Source: Myroides indicus (lineage in GTDB: Bacteria > Bacteroidota > Bacteroidia > Flavobacteriales > Flavobacteriaceae). Taken from it: a DNA stretch of 33,743 nucleotides. The translations under genes and the position numbers were made by a program. Where the stretch lies: positions 1-33,743 of the forward strand of contig NZ_SOAG01000031.1 in the NCBI RefSeq assembly GCF_004364575.1. The letters are read 5' to 3'. Numbering within the stretch: the stretch's first letter is position 1; each line of letters opens with the position of its first letter. Shown here one piece after another: positions 15,269 to 24,127 of the stretch. A model generated the notes under the pieces. That model was not told where the DNA came from. It searched no databases and saw only the letters and a list, made by a program, of their open reading frames with translations.

Positions 15269-16660
15269 ATGAAAATAAAATTCATTAAACAGATAAGCAA
15301 ATTTTTTATTGTCAGTTTGCTGTTTTCATTTTTACAATCTTGTGAAAATCTGATAGAAGTCGATTTGCCCGACAACCAAATCAATACAGAGGATGTTTTT
15401 AAAGACATCCACACTACACAAGCTGCTTTGGCTTCTCTATATATCAATGTCAGGGAGAATTCCCTTTTTAATGGAGGATATTCAGGTATAGGGTCTGTAT
15501 TGGATACTTATTGCGATAATTTGGACGATTTTTCGGGTGCAGGAGCAAATACAGGTATTAATGAATTTTTTAATAATACCATTATTCCAAATAATTACAC
15601 CTTAAACATATTGTGGAAAAATAATTACGAGCATATTTACGCTTTAAATGCTTTTATAGAAGGACTGTCATCCTCAACTTACATTACAGAAGAAGATAAA
15701 AGTGTTTTTTTAGGCGAGGCTTATTTTTTACGAGCTTTATACTATCACTATCTCACGCAGTTATTTGGCGATATGCCATACACCACAACCACCGATTACA
15801 GATTTAATACAACAATCTCCAAAACTAAAACAGAGGATGTCCTTAATTACGTTGAACAGGATTTAAAAACCGCTTTGGAAACACTTCCTGCAGAATACCG
15901 AAATCCGGAACGTATCTATCCAAATAAAGCAGCTGCAGAACTACTACTTGCCAAAAATTATCTATTGCAAAAGCAATATGCACAGGCAGCCATTTTTGCC
16001 CAAAATGTGTTAAAAAAGTACGATTATGTATTGGAAGAAGATATAAATAAGGTTTTTAAAAAGACGGCACAAAGTACAATCTGGCAATTGGGAAATGAGG
16101 CAAACGGAGTCGCAACTCTGGAAGCAGGAAATTATATTTTTGATTCAACACCACCTACGCGGTTTGCTTTAAGTTCTGAACTGATAAATTCTTTTGATGA
16201 GGAAGATAAAAGATTGCTTTATTGGACAAATGAAATATCACAAAATGAACAATCGTGGCATTACGCCTATAAATACAAAAATAACAATAGCAATGAAGAT
16301 GAATACTCCATTGTGTTTAGAATTGAAGAAGCCTATTTTGTATTGATTGAAGCACTTGCCTATCAAAATCAAACAGCAGAAGCCATCAAATATTTAAATG
16401 CAATAAGACAAAGAGCTGGTTTACCTGAACTGCCCGATACGCTTTATCAAAACGAATTGATTGACGAAATACTCAGCGAAAGTAGAAAAGAGTTTTTTAC
16501 TGAAGGAGGGCATCGCTTTTTTGACTTGAAACGCAACAACAAATTGCACATACTAAAAATGGTTAAACCTAACTGGGAAGACAAACACGCTTTGCTCCCC
16601 ATACCGGAAAAAGAAATTATACTGAACCCTAATCTATTGCCACAAAATGAAGGTTACTAA
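15269..16660 (+). CDS. SusD/RagB-type outer membrane lipoprotein
   Basis: This 463-residue protein is the surface lid and ligand-binding partner of the SusC barrel. The lipobox FLQSC puts the acylated Cys at 25. The N-terminal domain has VFKDIHTTQAALASLYINV and the TPR-like helices GEAYFLRALYYHYLTQLFGD and AAELLLAKNYLLQKQYAQAA. The C-terminal part keeps the family ending EAIKYLNAIRQRAGLP, ILSESRKEFFTEGGHRFFDL and LLPIPEKEIILNPNL. It is somewhat shorter than carbohydrate SusD proteins. It starts 11 bp after susC, and its 3' end overlaps the peptidase gene by 14 nt, so the three are co-translated. Confidence 0.93.
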   Translation: MKIKFIKQISKFFIVSLLFSFLQSCENLIEVDLPDNQINTEDVFKDIHTTQAALASLYINVRENSLFNGGYSGIGSVLDTYCDNLDDFSGAGANTGINEFFNNTIIPNNYTLNILWKNNYEHIYALNAFIEGLSSSTYITEEDKSVFLGEAYFLRALYYHYLTQLFGDMPYTTTTDYRFNTTISKTKTEDVLNYVEQDLKTALETLPAEYRNPERIYPNKAAAELLLAKNYLLQKQYAQAAIFAQNVLKKYDYVLEEDINKVFKKTAQSTIWQLGNEANGVATLEAGNYIFDSTPPTRFALSSELINSFDEEDKRLLYWTNEISQNEQSWHYAYKYKNNNSNEDEYSIVFRIEEAYFVLIEALAYQNQTAEAIKYLNAIRQRAGLPELPDTLYQNELIDEILSESRKEFFTEGGHRFFDLKRNNKLHILKMVKPNWEDKHALLPIPEKEIILNPNLLPQNEGY

Positions 16661-19139
16661 AATATGTTTAATATTATCCTGCTTTTTTATATTTTGTTAT
16701 AGTTATTCCAATACAATAAATGACAGTATCGTTATAAGCCCTCATTGGAATAAATTATATAGTTATCTGATGTCGGAAAAGGGAACTTGGGTGGTCACTT
16801 TAAGAGTCAGTGAAAATGCTAATAACAAAATCAATATCACTAATACTGTTACAAATAAAAATATCGTTTTGGATAACCTCACTAATATTGAATTCCTAAC
16901 CGAAAATAGCATTGTAGCAAAGCTAAAAAGTCAATTCATTCTACTTGATTTACAAACAGAAAAACAAGTAATTATACCACATGTTTCCGAATTTAAAATA
17001 CTAAACAACATCATTTGTTTGAGAGATACCTCTGGTACATTAGCACTTGTAGAAGTTAATAAAGGAAAATTAAACCAACTATTAAAAATAGATAATGTAG
17101 TATATCACAGTATTTCTCAAGACAGCAAAAAATTAATGTTTGTAACATTGAAAGACAGTTATTCTGTTTTTCAATTAAATATAACCGACCTGACAACTAT
17201 TGAAGTGGAAAAGCTACCCTCTATGATTGAGAATATAAAGTGGAGCAATGACGGAAACTACACTTATATTAAAACTGTTGATAGCAAACTTTTTTTATTA
17301 GACCTAAATAAAAATAAACTACAAGAAATAACACTTAGACATACAAACGCAGAATATAGGGATATTATTTTTATGCCTGACAACAAGATTTTTATCAGTT
17401 ATGTCAAAAAACGCCCTAAAACAGAGTCTTTTATAGATTATGTAGAAATATGGAATACAAAAGATAATAATCTGGAATTTAAAAGGAATAATACTATTAT
17501 AAATCCTGAAGATGCAGAGTGGTGTGTATATGATATAAAGAACAAGAACCTGAACTATCTAAATAAAAGCCATAGTGGTTTCTTCTATAATATAGCTAAT
17601 TCAAATACTTTAATGGCAGTGGATCAGATTAAATATAAAGATTATACGCATTTTACTCCTGATATAAGTATTGAGCTATTTAACATACAAGACCAATCCA
17701 AAAAATTTGTGATTGAAAGACTATCTAATAGCAGCAACAATCTTTCTTATTCCCCTGAAGGAACGTATATAAGTTATAAGATAAATAATAGATGGAATTT
17801 TTTAAATACAAAAAGTTTAAAAACAATTGCAATTAATAATTTGGAAGATCAACAAACTCTTGTATGGGACAATAATAACCAAGAGAATGCATATATCACT
17901 GCAAAATCAAATATTTACAAAATTTCACTCATTAATGGTAAGGTAAGCAGGCTAACAAACTTTTCTGATGATATTGATATTCAAATTCTCAATATCCATA
18001 AGGAATACACCAACCTGACAAGTTTAAAATATATATCAAATAAAGACTCATTACTAATTAAAACTATAAACAAAGAAAACAACTACAATGGGCTTTACAT
18101 ACTACATTCCGGTAAGCTTAAAGTTTTAGTTGAACCAAGTTCTAATCGTATTGATAATGTTTTGTGGAATACAGATTATACATCCGTATCCTATACCGAA
18201 GAAAATTATAATCTCCCTCCAACACTAAAAATATTCAATCAAGGAACAACAAGAATTTTACAAGAAAGTAATATACCCACAAATCTATATAATTGGCGAA
18301 AACAAAAAATAATCAATTATAAAAACAAATTCAACCGTCCTTTAAAAGGTGTTCTTTACTATCCAAAGAATTATATAGAAGGCAAAAAATATCCAATGAT
18401 AACACACATCTATCAAATACAATCTGATAAATCCAATTTTTTCGAAATGCCGAATATAAAATCGAGTTTCAATTTTCCATTATATATTGAGAATGATTAC
18501 TTTGTTTTCTTTCCGGATACGTATATATCAGATGAAGGACCGGGAATATCAGCTTTAGATTGTATAAACTCTGCAATAAGCAGTGTTCTCGAAAAAGAAG
18601 AAGCAATCAATAAAGATAAATTGGGAATTATAGGAAATTCTTTCGGAGGATATGAAACCAATTTTATTGTCACACAAACTAACCTCTTTAAAGCAGCTGT
18701 ATCAGGTGTCGCTGTAAGTAGTCTTATATGGGATTATTTTTCATATTCATATAACTATAGCAAGCCTTTATATTGGCAATATGAAAATGGTCAACTTGAT
18801 ATGCGAAAATCTTTTTCGGAAGATCCTGATAAATATCTAAACAACTCGCCGATTTTATATGCTCATCAGGTTCAAACACCTTTGTTGTCATGGACAGGAT
18901 TAGAAGATTATAATGTTCATTGGGAACAAACCCGGCACTTTTTCACAGCATTAAAGAGATATGATAAAAAACATATAGCACTATTTTATAAAGGAGAAGG
19001 TCATGCAATCACAGACCCCAAAAAAGCCAAAGATTTATTCCTGCGAATAAAAAATTGGTTTGACTATTATCTAAAAGGTGATAACAGTGCTTTATGGATA
19101 ACAAAATCTGAAAATGCTTTTACTTCTCAGACGTATTAA
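16647..19139 (+). CDS. Exported S9-family prolyl-oligopeptidase-like serine peptidase
   Basis: This 830-residue protein has a signal peptide (MKVTKICLILSCFFIFCYSY), a long WD/propeller-like region to about residue 560 and a C-terminal alpha/beta hydrolase. The triad is readable: Ser665 in GNSFGGYE, Asp754 in LEDYNVHW and His786 in GEGHAI. S9 enzymes cut short peptides. In the periplasm it would trim peptides brought in by the upstream SusCD pair, whose stop it overlaps. The propeller is divergent, with many Asn and Lys, and shows few of the usual blade motifs. The substrate is not known; a preference for proline cannot be assumed. Confidence 0.9.
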   Translation: MKVTKICLILSCFFIFCYSYSNTINDSIVISPHWNKLYSYLMSEKGTWVVTLRVSENANNKINITNTVTNKNIVLDNLTNIEFLTENSIVAKLKSQFILLDLQTEKQVIIPHVSEFKILNNIICLRDTSGTLALVEVNKGKLNQLLKIDNVVYHSISQDSKKLMFVTLKDSYSVFQLNITDLTTIEVEKLPSMIENIKWSNDGNYTYIKTVDSKLFLLDLNKNKLQEITLRHTNAEYRDIIFMPDNKIFISYVKKRPKTESFIDYVEIWNTKDNNLEFKRNNTIINPEDAEWCVYDIKNKNLNYLNKSHSGFFYNIANSNTLMAVDQIKYKDYTHFTPDISIELFNIQDQSKKFVIERLSNSSNNLSYSPEGTYISYKINNRWNFLNTKSLKTIAINNLEDQQTLVWDNNNQENAYITAKSNIYKISLINGKVSRLTNFSDDIDIQILNIHKEYTNLTSLKYISNKDSLLIKTINKENNYNGLYILHSGKLKVLVEPSSNRIDNVLWNTDYTSVSYTEENYNLPPTLKIFNQGTTRILQESNIPTNLYNWRKQKIINYKNKFNRPLKGVLYYPKNYIEGKKYPMITHIYQIQSDKSNFFEMPNIKSSFNFPLYIENDYFVFFPDTYISDEGPGISALDCINSAISSVLEKEEAINKDKLGIIGNSFGGYETNFIVTQTNLFKAAVSGVAVSSLIWDYFSYSYNYSKPLYWQYENGQLDMRKSFSEDPDKYLNNSPILYAHQVQTPLLSWTGLEDYNVHWEQTRHFFTALKRYDKKHIALFYKGEGHAITDPKKAKDLFLRIKNWFDYYLKGDNSALWITKSENAFTSQTY

Positions 19140-19184
19140 GGCTCATTTTTCATAGTGAGTAATATAAATAATTATTGTAAAAAC

Positions 19185-19210
19185 TGAGGCCGATTTGTAA
19201 ATCAGCCTCA
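19185..19210. terminator. Shared terminator between convergent operons
   Basis: TGAGGC-C-GATTT and AAATC-A-GCCTCA form a stem with one mismatch between the S9 peptidase (plus) and the DUF6520-like gene (minus). On the minus strand it runs into GTTTTTAC, so termination is better for the minus-strand operon. Confidence 0.65.
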
Positions 19211-19222
19211 ACATTTTAATTT

Positions 19223-19516
19223 CTAATTCTTTTTATAAAGCTTATTAGGACAGGAAGTCCCTTCTAATTCATACAAGTTATGTTCTTTACCTGATGATAC
19301 ATCAAACCATGTACATAATACAGGATTTGTAATAGTTGTACACATAACATTTGTAACATTACAAGGGGATGTATTTCCTTCTACAAGTCTATAATATCCT
19401 ATTCTATCCGTTACTTGCATTTCTGCATTTTTCATTGCATTTGTAGCAAATGCTGCTCCGATAGCAAGTGCAAATACACCGATTTGCAATCCTGCATTTT
19501 TTAAAAACTTTTTCAT
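19223..19516 (-). CDS. Exported four-cysteine peptide, DUF6520-like
   Basis: This 97-residue precursor starts with a Sec signal (MKKFLKNAGLQIGVFALAIG) probably cut after FATNA at about residue 27, as in flavobacterial DUF6520 proteins. The mature part of about 70 residues has exactly four cysteines, Cys52, Cys59, Cys68 and Cys89, so two disulfides are possible. It is followed at 37 bp by the MauE-type gene upstream in the same operon, which suits oxidative folding. The plus-strand SusCD/S9 operon ends 83 bp away. It could be a secreted signal, a bacteriocin-like peptide or a structural product. Family call is from memory of the pattern; function is unknown. Confidence 0.75.
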   Translation of the reverse strand: MKKFLKNAGLQIGVFALAIGAAFATNAMKNAEMQVTDRIGYYRLVEGNTSPCNVTNVMCTTITNPVLCTWFDVSSGKEHNLYELEGTSCPNKLYKKN

Positions 19517-19553
19517 TTTTCAATTAATTTAAAGTGGTAATACGCCTACTCTG

Positions 19554-21038
19554 TTACAGGTTTTCGGCTTTCTCCTGATAGTCATACTTATCCCTTATTG
19601 CGCCGGCTAATCGATAACGGACAAGTTCAGTGTCAAACAAACCATACAGATAATGGTCTGTAACAAGCATATCCGAGAGTTTGTGTTCCCCGCGGTGGTA
19701 CACGTAAAAGCTGCCGATATAAGCTTGTTTCACAAAGTCATACACATCTACAATTACTGCCTGTTTCCACATGCTTTTGGATTCTGATTTTCCAATGGAA
19801 TTAGAGATATTAAACAGGAGGTTGCGATGTACAACGACATTTTTATTAATAGTTTGAGGCGGTGCACTCATTTTGTGCCCGCCGTTTTTTAGTTTTGTAA
19901 CTGAGATTCGGGCAATACTCGTGGTATCTATCGTATTTCCCTGATGAAGTAAGTAGAGGTTAGCATCCACCACTATATACTGATTGCGATAAAAGTAAGT
20001 GTAAACTGCCTTTTGTTGTTGTGGACTGTAATTTAATATACCGTCAGTGTCAAACACGCCGTCAATCTGTTTTTCCAACAATTCCGGATACAAGCTCACT
20101 CCTCCTTCTGCCGAAATATTGAGCAATCCCAAAACATTTTCTTTAGTAACCGCACTTTGTCCTCTAAAAGTGATTTTGATACTGTCCAACGGTTGAAAGT
20201 CTGAAAAATAGGCTTGTCCCAAACTTAAAGTTTTTGCTTCCCATTGGTTTAGTTTTCCTCTAAAAATGACGGGAACATAACCGTCAGCCAGATAAAAATA
20301 CGGGTGTAAAACTTTTAACCGAACCGATCGGAAAGGGAGGTCTGTCTTATCTATAGATAAAGTATAATCTTGTCTTTGCTCCATGGCTGAGTCAACTATT
20401 GCCAAACGCAAAGGCGCGGTGTGGTTTCCGAAATAAACAGTATTTTGATAAGCGCCTGCAAAGTAAAATGAGTTTACACCTAAATCTAAAACTTTATCTT
20501 CCAAAACGCCGTGAGGCAAAAACCTTCGTATAAAAGGGTTTTCTTTTTTAATAATATATTCCGAGGATAAAAACAACACAACTACTGTTCCCGCACTCAA
20601 CACCAATAATACCGAACTTGCAATCAGCATTCGTTTTTTAAAAGTGTCGGAAAATATAATTGACAGTAAAATCAACAGACACACAACAATATTAAACCAA
20701 AGGTGCTGCGTCCAACCCATTTTTTCCAAAATACCGCCACAGGAACACGGTACAAAATCGCTGTAATTGAGAATAAGGTAAATGTAAACTGCAAAGGCAG
20801 TCATCAATCCAAAGCTGAGGTATAATCCTATAAGCAGACTGCGCCTGACGCACAGTAAAACCGCAATCAATAACTCTGTTATAATAACAAGATAGGAAAC
20901 AGGAACGGCATAGGCACTAAGTAATGGAGACTGTGCCAACTGCACCTGAAATTCGTCAAATGTAATGAGTTTGCTGACGGAGGCATATACCCACAATACG
21001 ATAAGAAAATAGCGGATAAAAATAACGGTTAGTTTCAT
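19554..21038 (-). CDS. MauE/DoxX-type redox membrane protein with periplasmic domain
   Basis: This 494-residue protein has five membrane segments (about 4-24, 46-64, 68-90, 112-130 and 136-158). The motif PCSCGG (Cys98, Cys100) between segments 3 and 4 is typical of MauE-type proteins that pass electrons to or from periplasmic thiols. A periplasmic domain of about 330 residues follows, rich in beta strands (YQNTVYFGNH, FYLADGYVPVIF, YFYRNQYIVVDANLYLLHQG, YVYHRGEHKLSD) and perhaps a propeller. It lies directly upstream of the four-cysteine peptide gene, so disulfide formation in that peptide is the obvious role, but this is inferred. The four 21-bp repeats lie 83 bp before its start. Confidence 0.82.
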   Translation of the reverse strand: MKLTVIFIRYFLIVLWVYASVSKLITFDEFQVQLAQSPLLSAYAVPVSYLVIITELLIAVLLCVRRSLLIGLYLSFGLMTAFAVYIYLILNYSDFVPCSCGGILEKMGWTQHLWFNIVVCLLILLSIIFSDTFKKRMLIASSVLLVLSAGTVVVLFLSSEYIIKKENPFIRRFLPHGVLEDKVLDLGVNSFYFAGAYQNTVYFGNHTAPLRLAIVDSAMEQRQDYTLSIDKTDLPFRSVRLKVLHPYFYLADGYVPVIFRGKLNQWEAKTLSLGQAYFSDFQPLDSIKITFRGQSAVTKENVLGLLNISAEGGVSLYPELLEKQIDGVFDTDGILNYSPQQQKAVYTYFYRNQYIVVDANLYLLHQGNTIDTTSIARISVTKLKNGGHKMSAPPQTINKNVVVHRNLLFNISNSIGKSESKSMWKQAVIVDVYDFVKQAYIGSFYVYHRGEHKLSDMLVTDHYLYGLFDTELVRYRLAGAIRDKYDYQEKAENL

Positions 21039-21120
21039 AGCAAGGGGGTGTTATAGGTTTGTAAAGCATCATTCAGTTGATTTTTTAAGTATCAAAGTTC
21101 TGATATAAAACGCAATAAAT

Positions 21121-21204
21121 ACATGTACATTAGCGTCAAAAACATGTACATTAGTACCAAAAACATGTACATTAGTACCAAAAGCATGTACATTAGTGCC
21201 AAAC
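21121..21204. promoter_or_regulatory. Four tandem 21-bp repeats, likely operator array
   Basis: Units start at 21121, 21142, 21163 and 21184 with no gap. The core ACATGTACATTAG is invariant except for the first base of unit four, and it is followed by (T/C)(A/G)(C/T)CAAA. A 21-bp period is two helical turns. Each unit holds GTAC-ATTA-GTAC in the two central copies, a palindromic pair. The array lies after the AraC-type gene and before the minus-strand MauE gene, where a regulator would bind. Units also read as MYISTKN in plus-strand frame, but differences between units change amino acids, so coding is unlikely. Confidence 0.75.
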
Positions 21205-21222
21205 AAGTAAATGGGTGTTTTT

Positions 21223-22056
21223 TTAAAGAGGAGAAAGTACAAACCGGGGAATATCTTTTAGGTTTAGACCAGATAATCTTTTAAAGGTTTTAATGTAATG
21301 ACTATAGTCACTAAAACCGCACTCATGAGCTATTACTTTGTGGCTTTTATCGGTAAACATCAAAAGCTCCAAACTGCGCAGTAATCTGTGTTGCAAAAAA
21401 TATTGATAAAAAGTTACTCCAAAACACTCCTGAAAGCTTTTTTGGAATCCCTTATATCTGAATCCTTGCTGCCGGATATATTCACTTAAATTTTGAGTTG
21501 GATTTTCAAAATACTGTTTATAAGCCTGCTTAAGCTTTTTTTTGTCGGTAAAGTGAAAGTTAGGTTGAATATCGGAAGTGTATTTGTTTTCGATGGCATA
21601 CAAAAAGAAAATCAGCTTTTCTTTGGTTTGAAAACGGCGCATGATTCCGCAAATATAATGTGTGGCTTCAGGTGACGAAATTATATTAATCCCTATGATT
21701 TGTGGGTTAATCTTCTTTTTAGAAACTTTCCGTATATAGTAAGACAAGTGGTCTAAAATATTTTGTTTGTACTTTTCGCTCAATTTGTCGGCTTCAATCC
21801 ATTTCCATGTTTTGAAAAACAAATGGTATTCCACAGAAAAGCGGTGTTTGAGCAAACTTTGAATAGAGTGTTTGTGCAATCGAACAAAATTAGAAGCAAT
21901 ACAAAATTGGAGTAAGGTAGAAAGCATGGCATTGGACTGTTTGAAATAAGCTGCACGCGAATATCCCGAATATCTTGATGTAAAGGGCAGTTCGGCATAA
22001 CGACGCCAAAATAAATTCACGATTTCTATTAATTCTTCAAACAACACCTGCTCCAT
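21223..22056 (-). CDS. AraC-family transcriptional regulator
   Basis: This 277-residue protein has a typical C-terminal AraC DNA-binding region: first HTH near NLSEYIRQQGFRYKGFQKSF (about 195-215), linker helix, second HTH with HKVIAHECGFSDYSHYIKTF and the family ending LSGLNLKDIPRF. The N-terminal 170 residues are helical and basic and do not look like the cupin of sugar-responsive members. It ends 18 bp from the four 21-bp repeats and is followed by the MauE and peptide genes on the same strand, so it most likely controls them and perhaps the convergent SusCD operon. What it senses is not visible. Confidence 0.85.
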   Translation of the reverse strand: MEQVLFEELIEIVNLFWRRYAELPFTSRYSGYSRAAYFKQSNAMLSTLLQFCIASNFVRLHKHSIQSLLKHRFSVEYHLFFKTWKWIEADKLSEKYKQNILDHLSYYIRKVSKKKINPQIIGINIISSPEATHYICGIMRRFQTKEKLIFFLYAIENKYTSDIQPNFHFTDKKKLKQAYKQYFENPTQNLSEYIRQQGFRYKGFQKSFQECFGVTFYQYFLQHRLLRSLELLMFTDKSHKVIAHECGFSDYSHYIKTFKRLSGLNLKDIPRFVLSPL

Positions 22057-22150
22057 GATGTAACAACAAAGTGGCGCATTTTTTAGATATCTACAGCCAA
22101 GATGTGCCTAATATCCATAACCCGACCTAATGATATAAAATTATTAGTTT

Positions 22151-22180
22151 CAAAGTTAAAGATTTATAATAAGATACAAA
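22151..22180 (-). promoter_or_regulatory. Promoter of the AraC-type gene
   Basis: On the minus strand TTTG (22177-22180) and TAACTTTG (22151-22158) are separated by 18 bp and match the Bacteroidota -33/-7 consensus. Initiation near 22145 would give a leader of about 90 nt before the ATG at 22056. Confidence 0.55.
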
Positions 22181-22417
22181 AATTGTTTAAAAATTCGGAA
22201 AATAACTTAATAAAGACATTAATTGCATATAAAGTAACTGTTACTGTTTTGTTATATAATGTATATAAACTATGAACAACGCAGATAATAAAATCAGGCG
22301 ATAAGCAGTTAATAATTATACTTTTTAACACCTTACAACAATAAATACAATCAAAACAAAACACTTTAATAAATTACCATTCAGTTCAATACTCCCGAAT
22401 GTAAGAAGATGTAACCG

Positions 22418-22591
22418 ATGAATAAACAAGCATACATAGACAAGTCATTTACCGAAAGCTGAACAAAAAAACAGGAACCATTTTATCCGGCAACCGGGGT
22501 AAAAGTAGCCAGGCTGGAAAAGTACCTAGCGACAGAACAAGGATTAAAGCATTGCTTTTTTTACCACAAACCGGGGTACGTACCGATCTAG
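22418..22591 (+). pseudogene. Short frame interrupted by TGA
   Basis: An ATG at 22418 opens MNKQAYIDKSFTES, then TGA at 22460-22462. The same frame continues for 42 codons (QEPFYPATGVKVARLEKYLA, then FFYHKPGYVPI) to TAG at 22589. The second part has a protein-like composition and richer G/C than the surroundings. It is probably a decayed fragment; the family is not recognised. Confidence 0.35.
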
Positions 22592-22599
22592 AACAATCT

Positions 22600-22950
22600 T
22601 TACTTTTCGATAATTTTTTTTCGGTGTGCAATTCCCCAATCTGATAAATAACTGATGACAGTTTTCAACGTCATACCGTATTCTGTAAGTTCGTACTGAA
22701 CCATTATGGGCTGTGTATTTAATACGGTGCGTTTCACCAATTTATTCATTTCCAAATCCTTTAATTCCTTGCTTAACATTTTGTTTGAGATTCCTGTTAC
22801 ATCATTCAAAATATCGGAAAAACGCCTTTTATTGTGATAGCATAAAGTGGCAACAATGGAAATCTTCCATTTACCGCTAAGGACATCCATGGCATCGTGA
22901 ACAGCCATTAACTCTTTCTTACACTCAACTTGAAATTTATTGTCTGCCAT
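22600..22950 (-). CDS. HxlR-family winged-helix regulator
   Basis: This 116-residue protein matches HxlR regulators throughout: MDVLSGKWKISIVATLCYHN, FSDILNDVTGISNKMLSKEL, KDLEMNKLVKRTV, VQYELTEYGMTLKTVI. A Cys near residue 10 (QVECKKEL) is at the usual place of the redox-sensing Cys of this family, and a second one lies at CYHNK. It is divergent from the SnoaL-like and nitroreductase genes, a common HxlR layout, and probably represses them until an electrophile or oxidant is present. Three GTTACT copies occur in the shared spacer. Confidence 0.9.
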   Translation of the reverse strand: MADNKFQVECKKELMAVHDAMDVLSGKWKISIVATLCYHNKRRFSDILNDVTGISNKMLSKELKDLEMNKLVKRTVLNTQPIMVQYELTEYGMTLKTVISYLSDWGIAHRKKIIEK

Positions 22951-22952
22951 AA

Positions 22953-23028
22953 GTTACTTGGTTTCTCAAAAGTTACTATTACTTTTTGTTACTAAGTATC
23001 AAAAATAAACAATTCCTTATTAATTTTG
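22953..23028. promoter_or_regulatory. Divergent control region with GTTACT repeats
   Basis: GTTACT occurs at 22953, 22972 and 22988 in the same orientation. The third runs into TACTAAGTA, a TACT/AGTA palindrome like half-sites bound by HxlR regulators such as YodB, though with a shorter spacer. TAATTTTG at 23021-23028 is a -7 match for the plus-strand genes, and TATTTTTG (23000-23007, minus strand) one for the HxlR gene. The operator copies would cover the HxlR promoter. Confidence 0.45.
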
Positions 23029-23074
23029 TCACATTAATTGAATTAAAAATATAGTACAAAGAGCAACAAAGAAA

Positions 23075-23443
23075 ATGAAAAATAACAAAGCTATTTTAGA
23101 AAAGGCAAATGCAGCTATTAAAGCAGGCAACAATGAAGGCTTTCTGTCTTACTGCACCGAAGACACCGAATGGATATTTGTTGGGGACATAACCTTAAAA
23201 GGAAAGGAAGCCGTTCGGCAATATATGGCAGTAGTATATGCAGAACCTCCAAAAATCAGTATCGAACTGATGATTGAAGAAGGCGAATTTGTTACGCAAA
23301 TGGGAAAAATCAGTTTGAAGGACGACAACGGAGAAATGACAGATTATTTAGCCTGTGATGTCCTTAAATTTCGTGAAGGAAAAATAGCTGAATTAAAAGC
23401 TTTTGTTATCAAAGAGAATAAAATAATTGAAACGAAAAACTAA
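23075..23443 (+). CDS. SnoaL-like / NTF2-like protein
   Basis: This 122-residue cone-fold protein starts with the helix AILEKANAAIKAGNNEGFLS. YCTEDTEWIFVGDITLKGKE, a second helix with VRQYMAVVYAEPP and four beta strands ending LKFREGKIAELKAFVI follow. The late Phe-Arg-Glu-Gly-Lys-Ile pattern is typical of SnoaL-like members. It is expected to be cytosolic, a small-molecule isomerase, hydrolase or binder. It lies 6 bp before the nitroreductase gene and is surely co-transcribed with it, under the HxlR gene's control by position. Confidence 0.85.
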   Translation: MKNNKAILEKANAAIKAGNNEGFLSYCTEDTEWIFVGDITLKGKEAVRQYMAVVYAEPPKISIELMIEEGEFVTQMGKISLKDDNGEMTDYLACDVLKFREGKIAELKAFVIKENKIIETKN

Positions 23444-23449
23444 AAAAAT

Positions 23450-24079
23450 ATGACATTATTAGAAAATTTACAGTGGCGTTACGCCACAAAAAAATTCAGC
23501 AACAAAAATGTGGAGCAGAACAAAATTGATAAAATCGTAGAAGCGATAAATCTTTCTGCAACATCCACAGGCTTGCAACCATTTAGACTATTTGTAGTTA
23601 AAAATAAAGAGCTTCAAAAAGTTTTGGGAGAAAATAGTTTTAACTCTCAAATAGAAGAAGCATCTCATCTTTTGGTCTTTGCATCTTTTGATAAGGTAAC
23701 GGAAAAACATATTGATGAATATATGAGCTTGATTGCAAAGGAAAGAAACCAACCTGTTGAAAAACTTACCGAATTTAGAAATACGCTAGTGCAATATTTT
23801 AGCAAAAATACGCCAGAAGAAAACGCTGTTTGGGCAGCAAAACAAGCCTATATAGGGCTTGGCACAGCTTTAATTGCTGCGGCCGAACTACAGATAGACA
23901 GTACACCGATGGAAGGCTTTGATAAACAAAAGTTTGGAGAAGTTCTACATCTTAAAGAAAAAGGACTGAAGGCAGTAGTGTTGTTAGCATTGGGGTACAG
24001 CGATACCGAAAACGACTGGAATGCAAATCTTAAAAAAGTTCGCTTACCAATAGAGGAATTTGCTACAAAAATAGCCTGA
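23450..24079 (+). CDS. NAD(P)H-dependent nitroreductase family protein
   Basis: This 209-residue flavoprotein reduces nitro compounds or quinones with NAD(P)H. It begins LLENLQWRYATKKFSNKNVE, with the Arg-Tyr-Ala-Thr-Lys flavin phosphate region of NfsB-like enzymes. SATSTGLQPFRLFVVKNKEL, then AVWAAKQAYIGLGTALIAAA and the late PMEGFDKQKFGEVL and LALGYSDTEND segments complete the pattern. FMN binding as a homodimer is usual. The HxlR regulator and SnoaL-like gene next to it suggest a response to reactive electrophiles. A terminator lies 50 bp downstream. Confidence 0.93.
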   Translation: MTLLENLQWRYATKKFSNKNVEQNKIDKIVEAINLSATSTGLQPFRLFVVKNKELQKVLGENSFNSQIEEASHLLVFASFDKVTEKHIDEYMSLIAKERNQPVEKLTEFRNTLVQYFSKNTPEENAVWAAKQAYIGLGTALIAAAELQIDSTPMEGFDKQKFGEVLHLKEKGLKAVVLLALGYSDTENDWNANLKKVRLPIEEFATKIA

Positions 24080-24127
24080 CAAATAAGAACAGCTTTCCAT
24101 AGCAAGAGATAACGAATACAAGTCTAG

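Larger units (their letters stand above)
22057..22599. other. Gene-poor interval upstream of the AraC-type gene
   Basis: This 543-bp stretch holds the AraC-type gene's promoter (22151-22180), an A/T-rich block without features (22185-22400) and a broken short gene on the plus strand (22418-22591). No terminator for the HxlR gene at 22600 is clear. Confidence 0.6.

Noticed and set aside
21121..21204. CRISPR array
   Set aside because: The 21-bp units are contiguous with no variable spacers and no cas genes; they fit an operator array.
21121..21283. Plus-strand repetitive peptide (MYISTKN repeats)
   Set aside because: The period is in frame by being 21, but unit differences change amino acids and the frame then runs antisense through the AraC-type gene end.
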